In this document: positions 24,454-35,940 of the stretch, piece by piece
Layout of the letters: each line of letters starts with the position of its first letter
Numbering within the stretch: the first letter of the stretch is position 1
Source: Paraescarpia echinospica
Taxonomy: Eukaryota; Annelida; Polychaeta; Sabellida; Siboglinidae
Length of the DNA stretch: 64,000 nucleotides
NCBI GenBank assembly: GCA_020002185.1
Contig: CM034535.1
Location: 66,238,622 to 66,302,621 of the forward strand
Direction: 5' to 3'
Notes under the pieces: model-generated
Told to the model about the DNA's origin: nothing
The model's database searches: none
The model's input: only the letters and a program-made list of their open reading frames with translations
Translations under genes and position numbers: made by a program

Positions 24454-25255
24454 CTAGTCCACAGGCACAACGACGCCGTCTGTTATTAGCTTGCCTCTGC
24501 GGAACACCGCACGCTTCCCCTTCGCGAAGGCTCGTTGCATCTGCACAAGTGCGCGTTTCTTTGTTTCGTAGTCCGCCTTCGTCATATCTTCTAGTATGTA
24601 CAATCCAGCACCCACGGTCGTTCTGTTTACGTAGGTCTTGGCGGACAATAGGATCGCGTTTCTAAGTGGCCTCGTAACAATTGACGCGATGATGGGTCTG
24701 CCTGTAGATTTTTTGTTGGAGATAGGGCCGAGTCTGTGGCAGTGTTCAACACTCTCCATAGCTTCTTCAAGTGTGACGATGCCACCAAAGTTGTGATTGA
24801 GGAGTACATCCTTGGCTAGGGTTTTCTTGACATCCTCACCTTTGGATTCCTCGACACCAAATACTCTAATACCCCACTCACGACTTCTTCTTTCCATTGA
24901 GTTAATTCTCTCCTCATAAATAGTCATCCTTGCCCTCGATTCCATTTCTCGTTTCGTTGTTTCTTTATACGACTTCTGTAACTCGTCAATTTTGTCCCTG
25001 TTCTCTTTAATCGAGGCAGCATTTAATTCACAGTACGCTTCAATAGCGTCGCTCTTTCTGCAATTGCACCACATTGTCGGCGTATATCGCTCAATTGAGC
25101 TACCACGTCACTTTGGATCATTTTGTATAGTTCGTCTATTGTAACGCCGCCGCCATGTTGATCAGCACTCGCGGCCACGTTTTCATCGCTCACTTGATCA
25201 TGGCATTCATTTCTCTTCACTGGGCTTTTTCTTTCTTTATTTTTTTTCGACATAG
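24454..25255 (-). pseudogene. LINE B ORF1, unit 1 (adjacent to ORF2)
   Basis: An N-terminal segment starts at about 25253 (MSKKNKERKSPVKRNE), is Lys-rich and then acidic. The main ORF, 25074-24454 (206 aa), carries a coiled coil (ENRDKIDELQKSYKET), the RRM-like start RRSREWGIRVFGVEESKGED, CHRLGPISNKKSTGRPII and the C-terminal domain ending GKLITDGVVVPVD. This is ORF1p architecture, an RNA-binding trimer that packages LINE RNA. The two parts overlap by ~50 nt in different frames, and this break is present in all five units, so it predates the amplification. Only this unit keeps the extended N-terminus. It also has Trp where other units have Arg before GIRVFGV. Confidence 0.75.
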
Positions 25256-26312
25256 TACTGTTCACCCTGGTATCCTAGAGTGATTGAACCCAGTATTTAC
25301 ACAAAGCTGACGTTTATAACCGAGTAATTAACCAAAATTAGGAGCGCCACTTTACCCACACGTCCTTAATATAGTGTCGCCATCTATACAACACCAATGG
25401 TGGCTTAAATCTACGTTACCTACATATACATGGCCATGTCACAAATCTTTCGAAAGCCTACTGTCACCCCGTAAATACAAGATACCACCGGGAGTTATCG
25501 AGTGGTGCAGTAAGTGTGGAGTGAAGGTCAAGTAAGGTCACCACCAAATGATGAATGTTCAAAACTGCGCCATTCCGCAAACTTTGTACAAATACAATAT
25601 TTGCATATCTACTTTGTCTACATACACTAGGCAATGTTATACACCTACGTGTGTTGTATCCCAGTCAAAAAGAGGCATGGCATGGAGTTGTAAAGTGGTG
25701 GTCTAACTGTGGAATTAAAGGTGAAAGTGAAGGTTGAACAAGGTCACCGTCAAAAGAGTTTGATGATTATGCAGACACTTTTGTTGGTCCTCATGTCATG
25801 AAGCATTTAGTTAACTCCAATAATATTGACGTCGTCCGGGACACGTACCTCACCAACATGATCAAATAATTCCCAAGAGAGAAGCGTGGTAACGGAACTC
25901 TTAGATGAGATGTTACATCCAGCATGACCATGAGGAACCTGGCACGCAACTGTTAATCCGTGTGCAAAATGTGATCAAAACCTTGCTTGATACGCAATAA
26001 GGACACATGTGCCCTTGTGTTTCCGATCGTTAGGGGTTATGAGCTTGTCAATTTTATGTCCAGCTGCATACATTTGGATAGCCTTTTGGAGAGGCAAAAA
26101 CGTTATTCATGTTAATGACAATGGCATCCCTCATGCTCTGGGAAAAGACCAGTTTCATCGAAAACAATGTCTCAATAGTTGGAGTAACAAATACACAAAC
26201 AAAACGTCAGATGACCACCACAGTCAGGGCATGTCGGCAGTCGAGGCGCCCAAGAGTAAATTTATTGTTATAATGTAGTGCGCCAGCACAGGTGTCTGTC
26301 ACATATATGTGA

Positions 26313-27110
26313 CTAGTCCACAGGCACAACGACGCCGTCTGTTATTAGCTTGCCTCTGCGGAACACCGCACGCTTCCCCTTCGCGAAGGCTCGTTGCATC
26401 TGCACAAGTGCGCGTTTCTTTGTTTCGTAGTCCGCCTTCGTCATATCTTCTAGTATGTACAATCCAGCACCCACGGTCGTTCTGTTTACGTAGGTCTTGG
26501 CGGACAATAGGATCGCGTTTCTAAGTGGCCTCGTAACAATTGACGCGATGATGGGTCTGCCTGTAGATTTTTTGTTGGAGATAGGGCCGAGTCTGTGGCA
26601 GTGTTCAACACTCTCCATAGCTTCTTCAAGTGTGACGATGCCACCAAAGTTGTGATTGAGGAGTACATCCTTGGCTAGGGTTTTCTTGACATCCTCACCT
26701 TTGGATTCCTCGACACCAAATACTCTAATACCCCTCTCACGACTTCTTCTTTCCATTGAGTTAATTCTCTCCTCATAAATAGTCATCCTTGCCCTCGATT
26801 CCATTTCTCGTTTCGTTGTTTCTTTATACGACTTCTGTAACTCGTCAATTTTGTCCCTGTTCTCTTTAATCGAGGCAGCATTTAATTCACAGTACGCTTC
26901 AATAGCGTCGCTCTTTCTGCAATTGCACCACATTGTCGGCGTATATCGCTCAATTGAGCTACCACGTCACTTTGGATCATTTTGTATAGTTCGTCTATTG
27001 TAACGCCGCCGCCATGTTGATCAGCACTCGCGGCCACGTTTTCATCGCTCACTTGATCATGGCATTCATTTCTCTTCACTGGGCTTTTTCTTTCTTTAAT
27101 TTTTTCGACA
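26313..27110 (-). pseudogene. LINE B ORF1, unit 2
   Basis: The same two overlapping frames as unit 1: 27079-26882 (65 aa, from the internal Met) and 26933-26313 (206 aa). A one-base shortening in the T/A run at about 27097-27106 introduces an early stop after the upstream start, so only the internal Met frame remains. The 206-aa part is otherwise the same as in the other units, with Arg before GIRVFGV. Confidence 0.75.
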
Positions 27111-28170
27111 TAGTACTGTTCACCCTGGTATCCTAGAGTGATTGAACCCAGTATTTACACAAAGCTGACGTTTATAACCGAGTAATTAACCAAAATTAGG
27201 AGCGCCACTTTACCCACACGTCCTTAATATAGTGTCGCCATCTATACAACACCAATGGTGGCTTAAATCTACGTTACCTACATATACATGGCCATGTCAC
27301 AAATCTTTCGAAAGCCTACTGTCACCCCGTAAATACAAGATACCACCGGGAGTTATCGAGTGGTGCAGTAAGTGTGGAGTGAAGGTCAAGTAAGGTCACC
27401 ACCAAATGATGAATGTTCAAAACTGCGCCATTCCGCAAACTTTGTACAAATACAATATTTGCATATCTACTTTGTCTACCTACACTAGGCAATGTTATAC
27501 ACCTACGTGTGTTGTATCCCAGTCAAAAAGAGGCATGGCATGGAGTTGTAAAGTGGTGGTCTAACTGTGGAATTAAAGTTGAAAGTGAAGGTTGAACAAG
27601 GTCACCGTCAAAAGAGTTTGATGATTATGCAGACACTTTTGTTGGTCCTCATGTCATGAAGCATTTAGTTAACTCCAATAATATTGACGTCGTCCGGGAC
27701 ACGTACCTCACCAACATGATCAAATAATTCCCAAGAGAGAAGCGTGGTAACGGAACTCTTAGATGAGATGTTACATCCAGCATGACCATGAGGAACCTGG
27801 CACGCAACTGTTAATCCGTGTGCAAAATGTGATCAAAACCTTGCTTGATACGCAATAAGGACACATGTGCCCTTGTGTTTCCGATCGTTAGGGGTTATGA
27901 GCTTGTCAATTTTATGTCCAGCTGCATACATTTGGATAGCCTTTTGGAGAGGCAAAAACGTTATTCATGTTAATGACAATGGCATCCCTCATGCTCTGGG
28001 AAAAGACCAGTTTCATCGAAAACAATGTCTCAATAGTTGGAGTAACAAATACACAAACAAAACGTCAGATGACCACCACAGTCAGGGCATGTCGGCAGTC
28101 GAGGCGCCCAAGAGTAAATTTATTGTTATAATGTAGTGCGCCAGCACAGGTGTCTGTCACATATATGTGA

Positions 28171-28968
28171 CTAGTCCACAGGCACAACGACGCCGTCTGT
28201 TATTAGCTTGCCTCTGCGGAACACCGCACGCTTCCCCTTCGCGAAGGCTCGTTGCATCTGCACAAGTGCGCGTTTCTTTGTTTCGTAGTCCGCCTTCGTC
28301 ATATCTTCTAGTATGTACAATCCAGCACCCACGGTCGTTCTGCTTACGTAGGTCTTGGCGGACAATAGGATCGCGTTTCTAAGTGGCCTCGTAACAATTG
28401 ACGCGATGATGGGTCTGCCTGTAGATTTTTTGTTGGAGATAGGGCCGAGTCTGTGGCAGTGTTCAACACTCTCCATAGCTTCTTCAAGTGTGACGATGCC
28501 ACCAAAGTTGTGATTGAGGAGTACATCCTTGGCTAGGGTTTTCTTGACATCCTCACCTTTGGATTCCTCGACACCAAATACTCTAATACCCCTCTCACGA
28601 CTTCTTCTTTCCATTGAGTTAATTCTCTCCTCATAAATAGTCATCCTTGCCCTCGATTCCATTTCTCGTTTCGTTGTTTCTTTATACGACTTCTGTAACT
28701 CGTCAATTTTGTCCCTGTTCTCTTTAATCGAGGCAGCATTTAATTCACAGTACGCTTCAATAGCGTCGCTCTTTCTGCAATTGCACCACATTGTCGGCGT
28801 ATATCGCTCAATTGAGCTACCACGTCACTTTGGATCATTTTGTATAGTTCGTCTATTGTAACGCCGCCGCCATGTTGATCAGCACTCGCGGCCACGTTTT
28901 CATCGCTCACTTGATCATGGTATTCATTTCTCTTCACTGGGCTTTTTCTTTCTTTAATTTTTTCGACA
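28171..28968 (-). pseudogene. LINE B ORF1, unit 3
   Basis: Frames 28937-28740 and 28791-28171. It shares the N-terminal one-base deletion with units 2, 4 and 5. Distinguishing changes: Ser for Asn in KTYVSRTT, and Tyr for Cys in the N-terminal frame (NEYHDQ, shared with unit 5). Confidence 0.75.
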
Positions 28969-30028
28969 TAGTACTGTTCACCCTGGTATCCTAGAGTGAT
29001 TGAACCCAGTATTTACACAAAGCTGACGTTTATAACCGAGTAATTAACCAAAATTAGGAGCGCCACTTTACTCACACGTCCTTAATATAGTGTCGCCATC
29101 TATACAACACCAATGGTGGCTTAAATCTACGTTACCTACATATACATGGCCATGTCACAAATCTTTCGAAAGCCTACTGTCACCCCGTAAATACAAGATA
29201 CCACCGGGAGTTATCGAGTGGTGCAGTAAGTGTGGAGTGAAGGTCAAGTAAGGTCACCACCAAATGATGAATGTTCAAAACTGCGCCATTCCGCAAACTT
29301 TGTACAAATACAATATTTGCATATCTACTTTGTCTACCTACACTAGGCAATGTTATACACCTACGTGTGTTGTATCCCAGTCAAAAAGAGGCATGGCATG
29401 GAGTTGTAAAGTGGTGGTCTAACTGTGGAATTAAAGTTGAAAGTGAAGGTTGAACAAGGTCACCGTCAAAAGAGTTTGATGATTATGCAGACACTTTTGT
29501 TGGTCCTCATGTCATGAAGCATTTAGTTAACTCCAATAATATTGACGTCGTCCGGGACACGTACCTCACCAACATGATCAAATAATTCCCAAGAGAGAAG
29601 CGTGGTAACGGAACTCTTAGATGAGATGTTACATCCAGCATGACCATGAGGAACCTGGCACGCAACTGTTAATCCGTGTGCAAAATGTGATCAAAACCTT
29701 GCTTGATACGTAATAAGGACACATGTGCCCTTGTGTTTCCGATCGTTAGGGGTTATGAGCTTGTCAATTTTATGTCCAGCTGCATACATTTGGATAGCCT
29801 TTTGGAGAGGCAAAAACGTTATTCATGTTAATGACAATGGCATCCCTCATGCTCTGGGAAAAGACCAGTTTCATCGAAAACAATGTCTCAATAGTTGGAG
29901 TAACAAATACACAAACAAAACGTCAGATGACCACCACAATCAGGGCATGTCGGCAGTCGAGGCGCCCAAGAGTAAATTTATTGTTATAATGTAGTGCGCC
30001 AGCACAGGTGTCTGTCACATATATGTGA

Positions 30029-30826
30029 CTAGTCCACAGGCACAACGACGCCGTCTGTTATTAGCTTGCCTCTGCGGAACACCGCACGCTTCCCCTTCGC
30101 GAAGGCTCGTTGCATCTGCACAAGTGCGCGTTTCTTTGTTTCGTAGTCCGCCTTCGTCATATCTTCTAGTATGTACAATCCAGCACCCACGGTCGTTCTG
30201 TTTACGTAGGTCTTGGCGGACAATAGGATCGCGTTTCTAAGTGGCCTCGTAACAATTGACGCGATGATGGGTCTGCCTGTAGATTTTTTGTTGGAGATAG
30301 GGCCGAGTCTGTGGCAGTGTTCAACACTCTCCATAGCTTCTTCAAGTGTGACGATGCCACCAAAGTTGTGATTGAGGAGTACATCCTTGGCTAGGGTTTT
30401 CTTGACATCCTCACCTTTGGATTCCTCGACACCAAATACTCTAATACCCCTCTCACGACTTCTTCTTTCCATTGAGTTAATTCTCTCCTCATAAATAGTC
30501 ATCCTTGCCCTCGATTCCATTTCTCGTTTCGTTGTTTCTTTATACGACTTCTGTAACTCGTCAATTTTGTCCCTGTTCTCTTTAATCGAGGCAGCATTTA
30601 ATTCACAGTACGCTTCAATAGCGTCGCTCTTTCTGCAATTGCACCACATTGTCGGCGTATATCGCTCAATTGAGCTACCACGTCACTTTGGATCATTTTG
30701 TATAGTTCGTCTATTGTAACGCCGCCGCCATGTTGATCAGCACTCGCGGCCACGTTTTCATCGCTCACTTGATCATGGCATTCATTTCTCTTCACTGGGC
30801 TTTTTCTTTCTTTAATTTTTTCGACA
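30029..30826 (-). pseudogene. LINE B ORF1, unit 4
   Basis: Frames 30795-30598 and 30649-30029, protein-identical to unit 2. Outside ORF1 it shares the base change 'gatacgtaat' (29707) with no unit except unit 3's partner position at 31565, and 'cacaatcagg' (29936) with unit 5. Confidence 0.75.
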
Positions 30827-31886
30827 TAGTACTGTTCACCCTGGTATCCTAGAGTGATTGAACCCAGTATTTACACAAAGCTGACGTTTATAACCGAGTA
30901 ATTAACCAAAATTAGGAGCGCCACTTTACCCACACGTCCTTAATATAGTGTCGCCATCTATACAACACCAATGGTGGCTTAAATCTACGTTACCTACATA
31001 TACATGGCCATGTCACAAATCTTTCGAAAGCCTACTGTCACCCCGTAAATACAAGATACCACCGGGAGTTATCGAGTGGTGCAGTAAGTGTGGAGTGAAG
31101 GTCAAGTAAGGTCACCACCAAATGATGAATGTTCAAAACTGCGCCATTCCGCAAACTTTGTACAAATACAATATTTGCATATCTACTTTGTCTACCTACA
31201 CTAGGCAATGTTATACACCTACGTGTGTTGTATCCCAGTCAAAAAGAGGCATGGCATGGAGTTGTAAAGTGGTGGTCTAACTGTGGAATTAAAGTTGAAA
31301 GTGAAGGTTGAACAAGGTCACCGTCAAAAGAGTTTGATGATTATGCAGACACTTTTGTTGGTCCTCATGTCATGAAGCATTTAGTTAACTCCAATAATAT
31401 TGACGTCGTCCGGGACACGTACCTCACCAACATGATCAAATAATTCCCAAGAGAGAAGCGTGGTAACGGAACTCTTAGATGAGATGTTACATCCAGCATG
31501 ACCATGAGGAACCTGGCACGCAACTGTTAATCCGTGTGCAAAATGTGATCAAAACCTTGCTTGATACGTAATAAGGACACATGTGCCCTTGTGTTTCCGA
31601 TCGTTAGGGGTTATGAGCTTGTCAATTTTATGTCCAGCTGCATACATTTGGATAGCCTTTTGGAGAGGCAAAAACGTTATTCATGTTAATGACAATGGCA
31701 TCCCTCATGCTCTGGGAAAAGACCAGTTTCATCGAAAACAATGTCTCAATAGTTGGAGTAACAAATACACAAACAAAACGTCAGATGACCACCACAATCA
31801 GGGCATGTCGGCAGTCGAGGCGCCCAAGAGTAAATTTATTGTTATAATGTAGTGCGCCAGCACAGGTGTCTGTCACATATATGTGA

Positions 31887-32684
31887 CTAGTCCACAGGCA
31901 CAACGACGCCGTCTGTTATTAGCTTGCCTCTGCGGAACACCGCACGCTTCCCCTTCGCGAAGGCTCGTTGCATCTGCACAAGTGCGCGTTTCTTTGTTTC
32001 GTAGTCCGCCTTCGTCATATCTTCTAGTATGTACAATCCAGCACCCGCGGTCGTTCTGTTTACGTAGGTCTTGGCGGACAATAGGATCGCGTTTCTAAGT
32101 GGCCTCGTAACAATTGACGCGATGATGGGTCTGCCTGTAGATTTTTTGTTGGAGATAGGGCCGAGTCTGTGGCAGTGTTCAACACTCTCCATAGCTTCTT
32201 CAAGTGTGACGATGCCACCAAAGTTGTGATTGAGGAGTACATCCTTGGCTAGGGTTTTCTTGACATCCTCACCTTTGGATTCCTCGACACCAAATACTCT
32301 AATACCCCTCTCACGACTTCTTCTTTCCATTGAGTTAATTCTCTCCTCATAAATAGTCATCCTTGCCCTCGATTCCATTTCTCGTTTCGTTGTTTCTTTA
32401 TACGACTTCTGTAACTCGTCAATTTTGTCCCTGTTCTCTTTAATCGAGGCAGCATTTAATTCACAGTACGCTTCAATAGCGTCGCTCTTTCTGCAATTGC
32501 ACCACATTGTCGGCGTATATCGCTCAATTGAGCTACCACGTCACTTTGGATCATTTTGTATAGTTCGTCTATTGTAACGCCGCCGCCATGTTGATCAGCA
32601 CTCGCGGCCACGTTTTCATCGCTCACTTGATCATGGTATTCATTTCTCTTCACTGGGCTTTTTCTTTCTTTAATTTTTTCGACA
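31887..32684 (-). pseudogene. LINE B ORF1, unit 5
   Basis: Frames 32653-32456 and 32507-31887. It has Ala for Val in the 206-aa part (RTTAGAG) and NEYHDQ as in unit 3. The upstream half of this unit (33050-33165) shares variants (ctacatacac, aaaggtgaaag) with unit 1 rather than with units 2-4. Confidence 0.75.
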
Positions 32685-33584
32685 TAGTACTGTTCACCCT
32701 GGTATCCTAGAGTGATTGAACCCAGTATTTACACAAAGCTGACGTTTATAACCGAGTAATTAACCAAAATTAGGAGCGCCACTTTACCCACACGTCCTTA
32801 ATATAGTGTCGCCATCTATACAACACCAATGGTGGCTTAAATCTACGTTACCTACATATACATGGCCATGTCACAAATCTTTCGAAAGCCTACTGTCACC
32901 CCGTAAATACAAGATACCACCGGGAGTTATCGAGTGGTGCAGTAAGTGTGGAGTGAAGGTCAAGTAAGGTCACCACCAAATGATGAATGTTCAAAACTGC
33001 GCCATTCCGCAAACTTTGTACAAATACAATATTTGCATATCTACTTTGTCTACATACACTAGGCAATGTTATACACCTACGTGTGTTGTATCCCAGTCAA
33101 AAAGAGGCATGGCATGGAGTTGTAAAGTGGTGGTCTAACTGTGGAATTAAAGGTGAAAGTGAAGGTTGAACAAGGTCACCGTCAAAAGAGTTTGATGATT
33201 ATGCAGACACTTTTGTTGGTCCTCATGTCATGAAGCATTTAGTTAACTCCAATAATATTGACGTCGTCCGGGACACGTACCTCACCAACATGATCAAATA
33301 ATTCCCAAGAGAGAAGCGTGGTAACGGAACTCTTAGATGAGATGTTACATCCAGCATGACCATGAGGAACCTGGCACGCAACTGTTAATCCGTGTGCAAA
33401 ATGTGATCAAAACCTTGCTTGATACGCAATAAGGACACATGTGCCCTTGTGTTTCCGATCGTTAGGGGTTATGAGCTTGTCAATTTTATGTCCAGCTGCA
33501 TACATTTGGATAGCCTTTTGGAGAGGCAAAAACGTTATTCATGTTAATGACAATGGCATCCCTCATGCTCTGGGAAAAGACCAG

Positions 33585-35940
33585 TCCACGTCCTTGCCAG
33601 TTGTCAATAGCATGGGAAACCTAAACTTCACACGATGAAGGAGCCACAGCATTCATACATCAGTTTGGATCTGGATTCGCGACATCTCAACTCCTTGAAC
33701 GCATCACCATTTTCCTTTGCGACTGACTAGAATTTTAGCGTGCGTGGTATCCGTTATCGAGGCAATGAGAGTGTTATTCTATAAGAAGGAATGCTATCGT
33801 TAAGAAATTATATTCCAACAACTCACGATGCACTGTAGCAGTATTCAGAGAGAATAACATACCAAGCTTGTACTTGGTTGACCAGTCCACTGGTTCATCA
33901 GCAAATGCCCACTCCAGGTGGCTGGGGTGGACAAGGGACGTGAAGAGGCTGTCATGTCCACCACAATAATATATCAGTTAATAAATTAAAACGTATTTTG
34001 ACAGAAGTTTGTGTTTGTGACCCTCAAAATTATATTCAAATTCAAAATTGCTGATGGTATCCACCCACATTTATTTTCTCATCGTATGGGTGAAGCAAAC
34101 AATTGTGTTAAAAGTATAAAATCACACGCTGGCTGGCCTACAATCTGCGGAATGGCAAATTTCGAAAATGCATCTTTTGACATTGATTTTGTTTGACTTT
34201 GGAGTCACGCTTGTTCTACGACAGGGTTTGTTGTAAAATGGGATATCTACGGGTTTCAATTTGGGTGTTTGTACGAGGAGGGGGGCATTTAACTCGGTCC
34301 GTTGAGTAGTGCCTACCACTCGCCTACTGATATATAAACGAAAATCGTGACGTTATAGTGGTCACAGCTAATTTGCATATTCAAGCGACAAATTTGCATA
34401 CTATTTTAATGGCGATAATTAATTTGCCTATTAATGGGTTTATACAAAAACTCTCAAGGGTGCCTGGATGACACCATTCTGATTATTGTGTGGACCCTAA
34501 TGCACGGTACACCTTCAAAAGGGCATTTGACTCCCAGACTAATGTGTAATGCTGTTTTCGCTATCTACAATGATGGCAGCAACTCGGGTGTTGTCATTTT
34601 GACAGTTAGCCTCTCGTCGACAGGCATAAAATAGTGTACATATGCAGAACGACGAATAAAGGGATATCTGATTGTGGATCCAGCAAACAGTTCTACAAAT
34701 GCTTCTGTCGTCGATTGAAGAGTCTTTAGTTCTGGTGGTGTTATCACCTTGGCATTACCCGACCAGGATTGGTGATCTCCCGTATAAGTCTACAAGCAAG
34801 ACCGGATTTTGCATAGTAATAGAGAAGCAGAACGAACACATCGGTGTCATCGCATATGATCTTTATTAGTCCTCTTTGCTCCAGCATGGACGATTCGTGT
34901 CATTAGTTGAACTACGATCAAATGTCCGCCTCTTCATGTATTGTTCGAAGATAATTTTGATTTGTTAGAACACCATGGTATATTTCCACGGCTAGGTGAT
35001 CAACAGGATCAAGAGGTTTGATGCGTGCTTGAAGTTTTCCCTGATCTTTTCTCGCTGTTTTCTGTCTTAGTGAATGCGTGACGGCTTCTCCTCTTTACGT
35101 GTGGTCACATCCGTGTCTCAGTACCCATCTGCCACGTCAGCCATGTCTTGAAAAACGTTGCTGCAAACGTGCACCGTTTCAACATGTATGGTCTAATCCG
35201 CTTGGGCCAGGTCCATACCTCATGAATGTGGTTTCTTTGAACACATCAGACCACTTGCCATTCCACAGTCCTGATTTGTGACATATAACATGTTCTCAAT
35301 TCACGAACCTGTGAAGAATGCCCCTAGAGGCTCCATTTGCCTTAGGTTTTAAGTCACATATGGCGTAGCTGAAGTGGTCAGCAGCAAAGAAGTAGACCAA
35401 AACATAGGTATAGACATTTTGTTTGTTTTGCTATCAGGCATTCTTACTGCGACATGGGCCAAATTCAATATTTTTTGCAAATGGCGGCATCTAATTTCCA
35501 TATTTTTGATAGTGAAATGTTGTATCGTTTCGGAAACATCATGAACAGTACGAAACATGGGTATAGACACCCAATTTGTTATACTTGTGTCAATAGTTAC
35601 TGAAATATTCACAAAAATATAAGTTTTGATCATGGAGACACTAATTTGTATATTTTGAAAAGTGGTCAAGAGTGCCAGGGCGACATCACTCGGATTCCTT
35701 ATAAAAATACATCAAAGATATAGAAACTGCCAACAACTTTCCGGACCCAACTTCAAGGTTCATCCTCAAAACAGCATTTCACTGCTGGGCTGTTGTAGTA
35801 GTATACAAAACTATCACAACACAAACTTTAACCAGGAGTGAACAAGAATTTGACCAGAAGTGTTAATCTTGTTGGTAGTCGTCCCTACTACATGTCTCAA
35901 CATAGATCAATATCGACCACATGTCTTACACAAGTTGTTG
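33585..35940. repeat. Repeat-rich flank, no genes
   Basis: No supported coding region. 34385-34480 and 35590-35695 are reverse-complement relatives of 20131-20225 and 19318-19440. The rest has short frames without recognisable composition. Confidence 0.5.

Larger units (their letters stand above)
20915..25265 (-). mobile_element. LINE family B, ORF1 plus ORF2, decayed
   Basis: On the minus strand: ORF1 (25250-24454), a ~265-bp spacer, ORF2 endonuclease and RT (24189-21455), a 3' UTR, and a 3' tail read as ttacttactta near 20915-20925. Its 5' half, from 24294 upward, belongs to a 1,858-bp segment repeated five times. The element is therefore a complete LINE with four further copies of its ORF1 region stacked upstream. 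Confidence 0.75.
24294..33584 (-). repeat. Tandem array, five head-to-tail 1,858-bp units with LINE ORF1
   Basis: Units: 24294-26152 (1,859 bp), 26153-28010, 28011-29868, 29869-31726 and 31727-33584 (1,858 bp each). The array is exactly five units: both outer edges coincide with the unit junction (...agaccag|tttcatcg...). Units are nearly identical, differing at roughly ten single positions. In minus orientation each holds a 5' segment with diverged satellite-like repeats, a frame-broken ORF1, and ~160 bp after ORF1. Unit 1 is followed by ORF2. Each unit also contains, on the plus strand at the position of 25760-25950, a scrap reading FDDYADTFVGPHVMKH, probably a captured gene or transposon fragment. 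Confidence 0.95.

Noticed and set aside
24294..33584. CRISPR-like or satellite origin of the regular array
   Set aside because: Units are 1.86 kb with LINE ORF1 and no short repeat-spacer pattern. The genome is eukaryotic.
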